A DNA stretch of 42,644 nucleotides from DATGLW01 sp035293965 (GCA_035293965.1 DATGLW010000127.1:1-42644); one strand, 5' to 3'; counted from the stretch's first letter, positions 17,702 through 26,118 are shown. Numbers and translations: made by a program. The notes: a model not told the origin generated them from the letters alone.

Positions 17702-18535
17702 GTGCGCGTCGGCGTCCACCTCCCCCAGTTCGGCCGGGCAGCTGTGCCCGGAGGCATCGAGAAGGCGGCGAAACTGGCCGAGGACCTCGGTTTCGACGAC
17801 GTCTGGGTCAGCGACCACCTCGTCGCACCGGCCGCCCAGCCGTACCCGGCGCCATACCTCTACGACCCCCTCGTCACGCTCGCCTTCGCCGCCGCAGCCA
17901 CCACCACCGTGGGCATCGGCACGAGCGTGCTCGTGGGCCCCCAGTACCCGAGCCCGCTGGCGCTCGCCAACACGCTGGCGTCCCTCGACAACATGAGCGG
18001 CGGGCGGTTGACCGTCGGCATCGGCATCGGTTGGTCGAAGGCCGAGTACGAGGCCCTGCACGCGCCCTTCGACCACCGCGGGGCCCGCCTCGAGGAGATC
18101 GTCGACCTGCTGCGCACGGCCTGGCACGACGATCCCGCCACGCACCGGGGCACCTACTACCCCTTCGAGGACGTCCGCGTCCTGCCCAAGCCCGGCCACG
18201 AGGTCCCGATCTGGCTCGGCGGCACGAGCGACGCCGCCCTCGAGCGCGCGTGCCGCAAGGGCGACGGCTTCCACGGGATCGGCGTGGCACCGGAAGCCGC
18301 CGCCGACCTGGTCCGCCGGCTGCGGGCGTCGAGGCCGGAGGACTCCTTCACCCTGTCGCTGCGCGTCCCGTGGGACGCCTCGAAGGTCGGTGCCGACCAG
18401 TTGCGCGCCGAGCGCGACACCTACGAGGCGGCCGGGGTCCAGCACGTGGTCGCCGCCCCCGAGCGCGGGGATCTCGACACGTGGCTCGCCGGCATGGAGA
18501 CGATCGCCCGCACCCTCGACCTGCAGCCTCGCTGA
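17702..18535 (+). CDS. LLM-class F420-dependent oxidoreductase
   Basis: 277 aa from GTG 17702, six bases after the epoxide hydrolase stop. It starts MRVGVHLPQFGRAAVPGGI and continues with AEDLGFDDVWVSDHLV, a TTVGIGTSVLVGPQYPSPLALANTLASLD strand-helix, and SGGRLTVGIGIGWSKAEYEALHAPFDHRGARLEE. These are the barrel motifs of the short F420-dependent luciferase-like family common in mycobacteria and Acidimicrobiia; the deazaflavin F420 is the likely cofactor by family, not shown directly. Substrate unknown. Its last 188 bp overlap, on the opposite strand, the low-complexity C-terminal extension of the antiporter ORF at 18348-19733. Confidence 0.9.
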   Translation: MRVGVHLPQFGRAAVPGGIEKAAKLAEDLGFDDVWVSDHLVAPAAQPYPAPYLYDPLVTLAFAAAATTTVGIGTSVLVGPQYPSPLALANTLASLDNMSGGRLTVGIGIGWSKAEYEALHAPFDHRGARLEEIVDLLRTAWHDDPATHRGTYYPFEDVRVLPKPGHEVPIWLGGTSDAALERACRKGDGFHGIGVAPEAAADLVRRLRASRPEDSFTLSLRVPWDASKVGADQLRAERDTYEAAGVQHVVAAPERGDLDTWLAGMETIARTLDLQPR

Positions 18536-19733
18536 CCCGGCGCGGCGAGCCGGCGAAGACGCCCCGACCCGAGCGCAGCGACCACCTGGCAACCGGCTCG
18601 GCGACCCGGGCGGCCAGCGGTCCCAGCACGGCAGTCACGATCACGTAGGCCACGGCCACCGACGCGAAGCGGTGCGGGGCTCCGCTGGCCACGGCCACCC
18701 CCGCCACCACGATCGAGAACTCGCCGCGCGGCACCAGGCTGGCAGCGGCACGGACCCGGCCACCGCGCCCCGCGCCGACGCGGCGCCCCGCGTACCAGCC
18801 CGACACCAGCTTGGTCACCACGCTGGCCGCGACGAGGCACGCCACCGGGGGGACGTCGTGCGAGAAGGCCGCGGGCCCGGCCTGGAGGCCGAAGAAAACG
18901 AAGAAGACGGCTGCGAACAGGTCTCGAAGTGGGGCGAGCACCGTCCGGGCACCCGCCACGACGTGCCCCGACAGCGCGATGCCGACCAGGAAGGCGCCGA
19001 CGGCCGAGGACAGCCCGAGCGCCTGGGTCAGGCCGGCCACGAGCAGGGCCAGCCCGAGGACCCGCAGCAGGAGGACCTCGTCGTTGGAGCTGAACACGAG
19101 CCGGCTGATCACCGGGCCGTAACGGAGGGCTACGAACAGCACCACGGCGAATGCTCCGACCGCGACGGCGACGGCGGCCGCAGTGCCGGCCGCCGCCTTC
19201 CGGGCGAGCAGCCCGGTCAACACCGGCAAGTACACGGCCATCGCCAGGTCCTCGAGCACGAGCACGCCGAGGATCCCCGGTGTCTCGCGGTTGGGCAGGC
19301 GCCCGAGGTCGGCCAGCAGCTTCGAGACGATCCCCGAGGACGACACCGCGGTGACGCCCCCCATGGCCAGCGCAGCCGTCGCGCCCCATCCGAGCCACAC
19401 CGCTGTCGCCACGCCGGGCACCGCGTTGAGCAACAGGTCGACCACGCCGGAGGGAGCCTGGGCCCGCAGCGTCGACACCAGCTCGTCGGCCGTGTACTCG
19501 AGGCCCAGCAGCAACAGCAGGAGGACGACCCCGATCTTGGCGCCGGTCTCCACGAAGCTACGGCTCGTCACGAGCGGGTGGATGCCTCCCCGCCCGACTG
19601 CCAGGCCAGCCAGTAGGTACAGCGGGATCGGCGAGAGCCCGACGCGCGCCGCCAGCCGACCCACCACGCCGAGCCCGAACAGCAGCCCGCCGAGCTCGAG
19701 GAGGAGGGAGACGTCGTGCACGCCGAGCGGCAC
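18348..19733 (-). CDS. khtU: Cation/proton antiporter membrane subunit (CPA2, KhtU-like)
   Basis: K+(or Na+)/H+ exchange across the membrane. 461 codons from GTG 19733, which shares its first base with the TAG stop of the regulatory gene upstream (TAGTG), indicating translational coupling. About 12 TM helices lie in residues 5-385, including GVTAVSSSGIVSKLLADLGRLPN and LGLSSAVGAFLVGIALSG, typical of CPA2/Kef. Similarity-like sequence stops around residue 390; the remaining ~70 residues are Arg/Pro-rich and antisense to the neighbouring LLM gene, so they may be readthrough of a lost stop rather than a real domain. Pairing with a TrkA_C-type cytoplasmic subunit matches Bacillus KhtTU. No KTN domain is fused. 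Confidence 0.85.
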   Translation of the reverse strand: MPLGVHDVSLLLELGGLLFGLGVVGRLAARVGLSPIPLYLLAGLAVGRGGIHPLVTSRSFVETGAKIGVVLLLLLLGLEYTADELVSTLRAQAPSGVVDLLLNAVPGVATAVWLGWGATAALAMGGVTAVSSSGIVSKLLADLGRLPNRETPGILGVLVLEDLAMAVYLPVLTGLLARKAAAGTAAAVAVAVGAFAVVLFVALRYGPVISRLVFSSNDEVLLLRVLGLALLVAGLTQALGLSSAVGAFLVGIALSGHVVAGARTVLAPLRDLFAAVFFVFFGLQAGPAAFSHDVPPVACLVAASVVTKLVSGWYAGRRVGAGRGGRVRAAASLVPRGEFSIVVAGVAVASGAPHRFASVAVAYVIVTAVLGPLAARVAEPVARWSLRSGRGVFAGSPRRVSEAAGRGCGRSSPCRRATCRDPRARGRRPRAGPRPPRRCRARRATGRHRPSRRPTGRAATG

Positions 19734-20215
19734 TAGCCGCCAGCGACGAGGCGGGCGGCGGCATCCACACCTTCTCGTGTGCCCACGATCACCGCCGTGT
19801 CACCGGCCTCGAACGCGAAGTCGGCTGCCGGGGAGAGGATCATCTCGCCCTGTCGGATCACCGCCACGATCGACGCGCCGGTGCGCGACCTCATCATGCT
19901 GTCGGCCACCGTTCGCCCATCGAAAGGCGAGCCCGGGTGGACCACGATCCCTTCGGTCACCAGCCCCTCTACCTGCTCGTGCAACCGGGCGATCCGCTCG
20001 ATGACGCGCGGTGCGCCGAGGAGCTCGGCGAGCAGGTCGGCCTCGTCGTCGGCGAGCACCACGCGCACGCGGCACGCGTCGGGGTCCTCGGTGTCGTAGA
20101 GGACGAGCTCGTGGCCTCCCGCCCGGTGCGTGACCACGCCCAGGTGCTGGCCGGCGGCGGTGACGAAGTCGTGCCGGACGCCGATGCCCGGGAGCCTGGT
20201 CTCCTGCAGGTCCAT
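19733..20215 (-). CDS. khtT: Antiporter regulatory subunit with TrkA_C domain (KhtT-like)
   Basis: 160 aa. I place the start at ATG 20215, with GGAGG five bases upstream; GTG 20221 is in frame but overlaps that site. It opens with the family signature LPGIGVRHDFVTAAGQHLGVV, has a middle helix region (ADLLAELLGAPRVIERIARLHEQ), and closes with a TrkA_C/RCK_C module (GRTVADSMMRSRTGASIVAVIRQGEMILSPAADFAFEAGDTAVIVGT). Known KhtT binds c-di-AMP through this domain and gates KhtU; that ligand is likely but unproven here. It is the first gene of a two-gene coupled operon with the antiporter. Confidence 0.87.
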   Translation of the reverse strand: MDLQETRLPGIGVRHDFVTAAGQHLGVVTHRAGGHELVLYDTEDPDACRVRVVLADDEADLLAELLGAPRVIERIARLHEQVEGLVTEGIVVHPGSPFDGRTVADSMMRSRTGASIVAVIRQGEMILSPAADFAFEAGDTAVIVGTREGVDAAARLVAGG

Positions 20216-20341
20216 GTCCACCTCCGTGCTGCTTCGTGCTCGCGCACCCGCGAATACCGCCCGCGCATTCCCGCGCTCGTCGGCCTCGCCCGGCGAGATC
20301 TGGTACCGCCGACCGGCTCCGGCTGGCTCAGGGCGCCGCGC

Positions 20342-21178
20342 TCACGACACCCATTCGAAGCGCACCCCGAAGGTGGCCGCCGGGTCCGTCCACCCGCGCT
20401 GTCCATCTCGGTCGACGAGGCGTAGCGGCACCTGGTCGAGGCTGTCGACGCGCAGGGCCACCGAGTGGAGCCGATCGCCGACGTCGGCGAGAAAGCCTGC
20501 GTACCGGCTGGCAGCGGTGCTGGGCCGGACCAGGCGCAGGACCGCGTCACCGATCGCGAGGTCGCGGGTCTCCTCGGCCGACCGCGGCCCTGACGGCAGC
20601 CCGTGCACGGGCGCCGCCCCGAGGAGCTCTGCGAAGAGGGCCTCGGCCGCTGCCAGGTCGCCGACGGCGGCGGTCACCCAGGCAATCTCCCGCACCAGGC
20701 CTCGGCTGCCCGGCTGGCGCGGCGCCTCGTCGGCCCGCTGGTCGGTCAGCTCGAGGAGGATCCCGAAGGTCTCTTTGGGATGCAGAAAGAAGTGCCGAGC
20801 CTCGCGGTTGACACCGACGATCGTGCAACCGCGCCGCCGCAGGGCGTCCTCGGCCCCCTGCAGGTCGCGCACCCGCCACGCCAGCGAGTGGAGGCCCGGT
20901 CCGAACCGGGTGAGGTAGCGGCCGATGGTGCCCGTGGTGTCGTCGCCCTTGGCGGCAAAGAGGGCGACGGGTGATCGCCCCAGCCACAGCATCGTCGTCG
21001 AGTGCGTGTCCCCCGGCTCCGGGCGCGGCGCTTCGACCTCGGCTCCGAGGACACCGGCGAACCACGAGGCCGCCTGCCCTGCCGCGCCGGCACCGCCATC
21101 GGGCGCACCGGGCGCCGTCCCCTCCCGGATGGCGACCCCGAGGCGATGGAACAGGCCCACGTCGGGAACCACCGGCAC
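20342..21178 (-). CDS. VOC-fold tandem-module protein
   Basis: 278 aa from GTG 21178. Module 1 includes LFHRLGVAIRE, HSLAWRVRDLQGAEDALRRRGCT and FFLHPKETFGILLELTD; the latter resembles methylmalonyl-CoA epimerase-like VOC proteins, where the His and Glu are metal ligands. Module 2 runs from IAWVTAAVGDLAAAEALFAELLG to TFGVRFEWVS. A Gly/Ala-rich stretch interrupts the first helix near residue 25-35. The reaction is unknown; the ligand positions in module 2 look degenerate. It is in the same direction as, and 126 bp upstream of, the khtT homologue in the genome map, but a shared function is not evident. The start is uncertain because no clear ribosome site is present. Confidence 0.75.
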   Translation of the reverse strand: MPVVPDVGLFHRLGVAIREGTAPGAPDGGAGAAGQAASWFAGVLGAEVEAPRPEPGDTHSTTMLWLGRSPVALFAAKGDDTTGTIGRYLTRFGPGLHSLAWRVRDLQGAEDALRRRGCTIVGVNREARHFFLHPKETFGILLELTDQRADEAPRQPGSRGLVREIAWVTAAVGDLAAAEALFAELLGAAPVHGLPSGPRSAEETRDLAIGDAVLRLVRPSTAASRYAGFLADVGDRLHSVALRVDSLDQVPLRLVDRDGQRGWTDPAATFGVRFEWVS

Positions 21179-21229
21179 GGCGTGCGAGCCTACTGTGCCC
21201 GGGACGCCGCGGAGGCTGTCAGGGCAGGC

Positions 21230-22084
21230 TCAGAGCCTCGCGATGATCTCGTCGCCGAAGCGGCGCAGCGCGTCCGCGCCTTCGCGCGGATTGTCGAACG
21301 GTACGACGAGCAGGCGAGTGGCCCCCGCCTCCTCGTAGCGCCGGACGTCGTCGACCGACTCGACGGGCACCCGGAACAGCGTCACCTCGAAGGGCCCGCT
21401 CCGGCCGGCGTCGGCGCGCAGGCGGGCGATCTCGGCCACGTGAGCGGCCACGGACGCCGGGTCCCCCTGGGCCATCGGGATCCAGCCGTCGCCCAGCCGC
21501 GCCGCCCGGCGCATGGCCGCAGACGAGTCACCGCCGATGTGGAACCGGATCGAGCCGTGCACCGGCTTGGGCAGGAACCCGACCGCCTGGAAGTGGAAGA
21601 ACTCGCCGTCGTGCTCGACGACCTCCTCGCTGAAGAGCCGGCGGATGACCTGGATCGACTCGTCCACCCGCCTGCCCCGGGTGCCGAAGGGCAGCTCCAT
21701 CGCCTCCCACTCCTCGGAGAGCCAGCTGGCCCCGATCCCGAACTCGACCCGGCCGCCGGAGACCAGGTCAGCAGTGACGAGCGCCCGCGCGGTCACGAAG
21801 GGGTGGCGGAGACCGATGTTGAAGACGTTGGTCCCGAACCGGATCGTCGAGGTCTGCGCAGCGAGCCACGCCATCTGGACGAAGGGGTCCCAGGCGGGGG
21901 TGGACGCCGATATCGGGGGCTCGCCTGCGTGGGGCGAGCCGGGCCGGCCGGTCATGTGCACCGGCATGACGAGGTGCTCGGGCAGCCAGACCGACTCGAA
22001 GCCGGACTCCTCGGCGGCCGCGACCAGCTCGGCCCACCGCCTGGGACCGACCTGCAGGTGGAACCCGATCTTCACCGCCGGCAC
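21230..22084 (-). CDS. LLM-class F420-dependent oxidoreductase
   Basis: 284 aa from GTG 22084; GTG 22075 (starting VKIGFHLQ) is equally possible and has better spacing from the upstream GGTAGGG. Motifs are AEESGFESVWLPEHLVMPVH, TIRFGTNVFNIGLRHPFVTARALVTADLVS, GGRVEFGIGASWLSEEWEAMELPF and RFHIGGDSSAAMRRAARLGDGWIP, all characteristic of luciferase-like F420-dependent enzymes. Like the one at 17702 it lacks any fused reductase. Probable role: hydride transfer on a hydrophobic carbonyl or enone; substrate unknown. It is divergent from the exonuclease gene across a 150-bp repeat-bearing gap, with the VOC gene 51 bp downstream. Confidence 0.91.
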   Translation of the reverse strand: MPAVKIGFHLQVGPRRWAELVAAAEESGFESVWLPEHLVMPVHMTGRPGSPHAGEPPISASTPAWDPFVQMAWLAAQTSTIRFGTNVFNIGLRHPFVTARALVTADLVSGGRVEFGIGASWLSEEWEAMELPFGTRGRRVDESIQVIRRLFSEEVVEHDGEFFHFQAVGFLPKPVHGSIRFHIGGDSSAAMRRAARLGDGWIPMAQGDPASVAAHVAEIARLRADAGRSGPFEVTLFRVPVESVDDVRRYEEAGATRLLVVPFDNPREGADALRRFGDEIIARL

Positions 22085-22145
22085 CCTACCAACCCGCCCG
22101 CCGTCCCCTGCCTCCCGCGGGTCCCCTCCGCCACCTGGCCGGGGT

Positions 22146-22205
22146 CACTGCCTCGGGTCGGCGGGGCACTGCCTCGGGTCGGTGAGGACCCCGCCCTCGG
22201 GTCGG
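22146..22205. repeat. Direct repeats with 21-bp period upstream of the exonuclease
   Basis: CACTGCCTCGGGTCGG is present at 22146-22161 and 22167-22182, and a 13-bp partial copy (GCCCTCGGGTCGG) lies at 22193-22205. The 21-bp period equals two helical turns, so bound proteins would sit on the same DNA face. The array lies between the divergent LLM and exonuclease starts, 30 bp before ATG 22235. Confidence 0.8.
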
Positions 22206-22234
22206 CCGGGAGCCGGCTGTGGGACGCTCTCACC

Positions 22235-23122
22235 ATGGACGTCCACCTGATCGACGGGACCTACGAGCTGTTCCGGCAGTTCTTCGGCCAGCAGAAGCGG
22301 CGAGGGGCAGGTCCTGCCGCAGAGGTCGCGGCCACCCGCGGGGTCGTCGCCTCAGTGCTGACGTTGCTCGCCGAGGGCGCCACGCACGTCGGAGTGGCGA
22401 CCGATCACGTCATCGAGTCGTTCCGCAACGAGCTCTGGCCCGGCTACAAGGACTCGAGCGGGGTGCCCGGCGAGCTGCTGTCGCAATTCGGTCTGCTCGA
22501 GGAGTCGCTCGCCGCCTTGGGCGTCGTCGTGTGGCCGATGGTCGACCTCGAGGCCGACGACGCGCTCGCCTCGGCCGCCGCAGTGGTGAGCGGCGACCCC
22601 TCCGTGTCCCAGGTCGTCATCTGGACGCCGGACAAGGACCTCGCGCAGTGCGTGGACGGCGACCGGGTCGTCCAGCGCGACCGGCGGACCGGGGTCACCA
22701 TCGGCGAGCGCGGTGTCCGGGCCAAGTTCGGGGTCGGGCCGGCATCGATCCCCGACTGGCTGGCCCTCGTCGGCGACTCGGCAGACGGGTTCCCGGGACT
22801 CCCCGGCTGGGGCCGGCGATCGGCGGCCGCGCTCCTCGACCACTACGGCACGCTGGGAGCGGTGCCCGACGACGTGGCCGAGTGGGACGCGGCCGTGCGG
22901 GCGGCGATCCGGGGCGCCCCCAGCCTCGCTGCCGTGCTCTCCTCCGAGCGCCCGCTCGCCGAGCTGTTCCGCGACCTCGCCACGCTGCGAGTGGACCGCT
23001 CCCTCCTCAGCGGTACCGAGGAGCTGAGATGGCACGGACCCACCGCGGACTTCGGGGCCACGTGCGAGCACCTCGGCGCGCCCGAGCTCGCCGACCGCGC
23101 CGAGCGGATCCCCCGCTCCTGA
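22235..23122 (+). CDS. 5'-3' exonuclease (FEN-type, PIN_53EXO/H3TH)
   Basis: 295 aa from ATG 22235. N-terminal MDVHLIDGTYELFRQFFG supplies the first metal-binding Asp (D7), LEADDALASAAAVV the acidic cluster, and TPDKDLAQCV the next acidic pair of the PIN-like nuclease fold. The helix-three-turn-helix DNA-binding motif is in PDWLALVGDSADGFPGLPGWGRRSAAALLDHYG. It is the free-standing equivalent of the PolA N-terminal nuclease, removing RNA primers and flaps; many Actinobacteria carry one besides PolA. It has no Pol domain and no linked replication gene here. Start clear by family alignment; the frame is open far upstream but that part is not protein-like. Confidence 0.9.
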   Translation: MDVHLIDGTYELFRQFFGQQKRRGAGPAAEVAATRGVVASVLTLLAEGATHVGVATDHVIESFRNELWPGYKDSSGVPGELLSQFGLLEESLAALGVVVWPMVDLEADDALASAAAVVSGDPSVSQVVIWTPDKDLAQCVDGDRVVQRDRRTGVTIGERGVRAKFGVGPASIPDWLALVGDSADGFPGLPGWGRRSAAALLDHYGTLGAVPDDVAEWDAAVRAAIRGAPSLAAVLSSERPLAELFRDLATLRVDRSLLSGTEELRWHGPTADFGATCEHLGAPELADRAERIPRS

Positions 23123-23158
23123 CGCAGCGGCCGCCGGCGCCCTGGCCCGACCGCTGCG
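23123..23158 (+). terminator. Candidate hairpin after the exonuclease gene
   Basis: CGCAGCGG at 23123-23130 and its exact complement CCGCTGCG at 23151-23158 enclose 20 GC-rich bases, directly after the exonuclease stop and before the convergent remnant at 23174. There is no T-tract, so it would be a GC-type or bidirectional hairpin rather than a canonical intrinsic terminator. Confidence 0.35.
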
Positions 23159-23173
23159 CGGCCCGGCGCAGGG

Positions 23174-23590
23174 TCAGCAGGCGATGTCGGAGTCGTAGGG
23201 GTGCGACAGCCACTGCGACACGGCCACCCTGCCCCCGGTGAACGACGCCGCGGCGCAGTTGGCCTGGGCGCCCGACTCGTTGCGCGCTCCGGTGACCCAG
23301 CCGGGCAGGCCGGCGAGGGACCCCGAGGTCGAGAGGCTGCCCCCCGTGATCGCGTCCCATTGCGACGTGGTCGAGTAGACGCCGACCGTGGTCGCACCCG
23401 CCGCCTGCAGGGCCGCCACCATCCCCTGGAGGTCGGCGACGTTCATCGCCTGCCCGCCCGTGCCGCTCTGCCAGGTGTTGGCCGTCTCGACGTCGAGCCA
23501 CCACGGGTAGGCGGACACGGCCGTCGCGACCGTGGCCGGAGGAGACGTCGCGGCGACGCTGAGCCCACCAGGCGGTCCGACAGCCGCCAA
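23174..23590 (-). pseudogene. 5'-truncated remnant of a secreted GH25-like/'PWWLDVE' protein
   Basis: A reading frame of about 138 codons ends in a clear C-terminal half-domain: AYPWWLDVETANTWQS, ADLQGMVAALQAAGATTVGVYSTTSQWDAITGG, and a Cys-bounded tail with SQWLSHPYDSDIAC. Proteins with this half that I know from Actinobacteria have an N-terminal half (a signal peptide followed by a DVSYPQC-type strand and further TIM-barrel strands) of roughly 100 or more residues. Here only ~30 low-complexity residues precede it, the first possible start is TTG, and an in-frame stop lies at 23621-23623. Only 153 bp separate it from the next gene. I infer a decayed, probably non-secreted fragment. Confidence 0.6.
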
Positions 23591-23743
23591 GGTACGCCAT
23601 CGCGCTGCGCCGCCCCCGGGTCAATTGCCAGCCCAGCTTCCACCCGGCGTCCGGAGCGCCGCCCGGGTAGGGTGGCGACCGGGCCCGTAGGCCCGCGCCG
23701 TCAGCGGATGGGGACGACGAGCTCGGAGCAAAGGAGGGGTTGC

Positions 23744-26044
23744 GTGCCGGGAGCCCTCGAAGGAGTACGCGTCGTCGACGTCTCGTCGGGCATCGCGGGG
23801 TCGATGGCCACGATGGTGCTGTCCGACCACGGGGCCGACGTCGTCAAGGTGGAACCTCCCGGTGGCGACCCCATGCGGGCGTACGGCGGCACGGTCGTGT
23901 GGCATCGCGGCACCCGCTCGGTCGTGCTCGACCTCGCGCTGCCCTCCGAGCGGCAGCGCTTCTTCGACCTCCTCGCCACCGCCGACGTGCTCGTCGAGAG
24001 CTTCCCGGTCGGCACCATGGCCCGCTGGGGCCTCGGCTACGACGACGTGAGCAAGGAGCTGCCGGGTCTCGTGTACGTGTCGCTGACCGGCTACGTCCGC
24101 GGCACCGAGGCCCAGGATCGCCCGGCCATCGACCTGCTGGTCCAGGCGCGCTCGGGCGAGCAGTTCGAGCAGCCGGGCTGGCGCGAGGGCCCCATCTTCC
24201 TGCCTCGCCCGCTCCCGAGCCTCGGGGCCTCGTTCCTGCTGCTGCTCGGCATCGGCGGCGCCCTCTACGCCCGCGAGGTGACCGGGCGAGGCCAGTGGGT
24301 GGAGACCTCCCTCTACCAGGGGGTGCTCGCCTTCACCACCCAGCTCTGGCAGGACCTCGAGATCGAGCCCCCCTGGCTGGTCGAGATCGGCCGCGACCCC
24401 CAGCCGAGCGTCTTCGAGTGCGCCGACGGCCTCTGGGTGCACTCCATGCACGGTGCCGGCGGGCGGGGCAAGGACCGCAGCGCGCTCTGGCGCATCCTCG
24501 GGATCGAGCCCCTCGAGCAGCCGCAGGGTCTGGCACCCGGCGACCAGAAGGTGCTGCGCGACGCGTTCAAGCGGATCCCCCGCCAGGAGCTGCTGGAGCA
24601 GTTCTGGGCCAACGACCTCGCGGTCGCCCCCGTGCGGCCGGCCTCAGAGGCGCTGGATGACCCCCTGCTCGTGGCCGACGGCTGGGTGATCGACGTGGAG
24701 GACCCGGTCCACGGACGGACCCGCCAGCTGGGCCCGACCTTCCACCTGCGCGACGCCGGCGAGCCCGGGCCCCGGCGCCCCCGGCCTGCCGTGGGCGAGC
24801 ACACCGACGAGGTCCTCGGGGCCCTGGCGAGCGAGGAGCCCCGCGCGCGGCGCGTGCGCGCCGGTCGGCCGCTCTCCCACGCCCTCGAGGGGGTGTCGGT
24901 GCTCGACCTCGGCAACTTCCTCGCCGGGCCCTTCGGCCCGATGTTGCTGGGCGACCTGGGTGCCACCGTGTACAAGCTCGAGTCGCCCCAGGGCGACCAG
25001 ATGCGCAACGTCACCAAGCCGTTCAACGGCTGCCAGCGGGGCAAGCTCGACATCGCCGTCGACCTCAAGAGCCCCGAGGGACGCGAGATCGCCCACCGCC
25101 TGATCGAGCGGGTGGACGTGGTCCACCACAACATGCGCCCGGGCGTGGCGGAGCGGCTGGGGGTCGACTACGCGACGGCCTCGTCGATCAACCCGCGGGT
25201 GATCTACTGCCACACCACCATGTGGGGGCTCGACGGCGTCCGGGCGACGTGGCCCGGTTTCGACCAGCTCGGCCAGGCCTCCTGCGGCCTCGAGCACGAG
25301 CTCGGCGGCGAGGGGAACCCGCCGGTGTGGTACCGCTTCGGGATGTGCGACCAGGCGTGCGCCTGCCAGTCGGCCGTGGCCGTGCTGCTCGCCCTGTACT
25401 GGCGCGAGAAGACCGGGCGTGGCCAGTTCGTCGACACCTCGATCGTGAGCGGCGGCCTCTACTACAGCTCGGACCAGTGGAACGGGCCGGACGGCCCCTT
25501 CGAGCGGCCCCGGGTCGACCGCGGCCAGCAGGGCTTCGGTCCCCTCTACCGCCTCTACGAGGCGGCCGACGGCTGGATCGCGCTCGCCTGCCTGGGCGAG
25601 CGCCACTGGCGCTCGCTGTGCGTGGCGCTCCCGCCGCTCGCCGCAGACCCTCGCTTCGCCACCCCCGAAGGTCGGGCGGCGCACGCCGACGAGCTGGGCG
25701 CGCTCCTCGAGGAGGCGCTCGCCGCGATGCCGGTCCACGAGGCGTTCGCGCTGCTCGACACCAACGGGGTGCCGGTCGAGATCGCGGACGAGACCGCGCC
25801 CACCGCGTGGTTCGACGCGCCGGACCTGGTGGCAGCGGGCCTGGTGGCCGAGTACCACCACCACGACTTCGGCCGGTTCCGCCAGTTCGGCCACCTCGTG
25901 CACTTCTCCGCCACGCCCGGCAGGATCGGCGGCCCTCCGCCGCTCCTCGGCGAGCACTCGCGCCAGGTGCTGGCCGACCTCGGCTACTCGGCATCCGACA
26001 TGGAGGACCTGCGCGCCAAAGGGGTCACCACCTGGCCGGAGTGA
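23744..26044 (+). CDS. Tandem two-domain CaiB/BaiF (family III) CoA-transferase
   Basis: 766 aa from GTG 23744, set by AAAGGAGG eight bases upstream. Domain 1 covers about residues 1-375 (ALEGVRVVDVSSGIAGSMATMVLSDHGADVVKVEPP ... TGRGQWVETSLYQG). Domain 2 covers about 380-760 (ALEGVSVLDLGNFLAGPFGPMLLGDLGATVYKLESP ... TGRGQFVDTSIVSG). Family III enzymes move CoA between acids through an anhydride on a conserved Asp. By alignment within the protein, domain 2 keeps it (Asp536 in FGMCDQA) while domain 1 has Ser159 (LPSLGAS), so only the second half looks catalytic. In single-domain members two chains interlock as rings; here the fusion would form such a pseudo-dimer. Neighbouring acyl-CoA genes fit a catabolic role. 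No strong substrate hint. Confidence 0.92.
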   Translation: MPGALEGVRVVDVSSGIAGSMATMVLSDHGADVVKVEPPGGDPMRAYGGTVVWHRGTRSVVLDLALPSERQRFFDLLATADVLVESFPVGTMARWGLGYDDVSKELPGLVYVSLTGYVRGTEAQDRPAIDLLVQARSGEQFEQPGWREGPIFLPRPLPSLGASFLLLLGIGGALYAREVTGRGQWVETSLYQGVLAFTTQLWQDLEIEPPWLVEIGRDPQPSVFECADGLWVHSMHGAGGRGKDRSALWRILGIEPLEQPQGLAPGDQKVLRDAFKRIPRQELLEQFWANDLAVAPVRPASEALDDPLLVADGWVIDVEDPVHGRTRQLGPTFHLRDAGEPGPRRPRPAVGEHTDEVLGALASEEPRARRVRAGRPLSHALEGVSVLDLGNFLAGPFGPMLLGDLGATVYKLESPQGDQMRNVTKPFNGCQRGKLDIAVDLKSPEGREIAHRLIERVDVVHHNMRPGVAERLGVDYATASSINPRVIYCHTTMWGLDGVRATWPGFDQLGQASCGLEHELGGEGNPPVWYRFGMCDQACACQSAVAVLLALYWREKTGRGQFVDTSIVSGGLYYSSDQWNGPDGPFERPRVDRGQQGFGPLYRLYEAADGWIALACLGERHWRSLCVALPPLAADPRFATPEGRAAHADELGALLEEALAAMPVHEAFALLDTNGVPVEIADETAPTAWFDAPDLVAAGLVAEYHHHDFGRFRQFGHLVHFSATPGRIGGPPPLLGEHSRQVLADLGYSASDMEDLRAKGVTTWPE

Positions 26045-26079
26045 CGGGGCCCAAGCCCGTCACGGGGCGGGCAGCACGA

Positions 26080-26118
26080 CCCCGTCACCCACAGCCCCGT
26101 CACCCACAGCCCCGTCAC
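26080..26118. repeat. 15-bp tandem repeat (2.6 copies)
   Basis: The unit CCCCGTCACCCACAG starts at 26080 and 26095, with a partial copy at 26110-26118 that runs straight into the 24-bp array that follows. It lies just after the CoA-transferase stop at 26044. The two arrays share the CCGTCAC element, which suggests one slippage-prone origin. Confidence 0.85.

Noticed and set aside
21002..22234. Long open frame upstream of the exonuclease
   Set aside because: It is the antisense shadow of the VOC and LLM genes in GC-rich DNA; the PIN domain starts at ATG 22235.
23201..23743. N-terminal extension of the CoA-transferase frame
   Set aside because: The frame is open back to 23201 but is low-complexity Arg/Gly and antisense to the remnant gene; the ribosome site sets the start at 23744.
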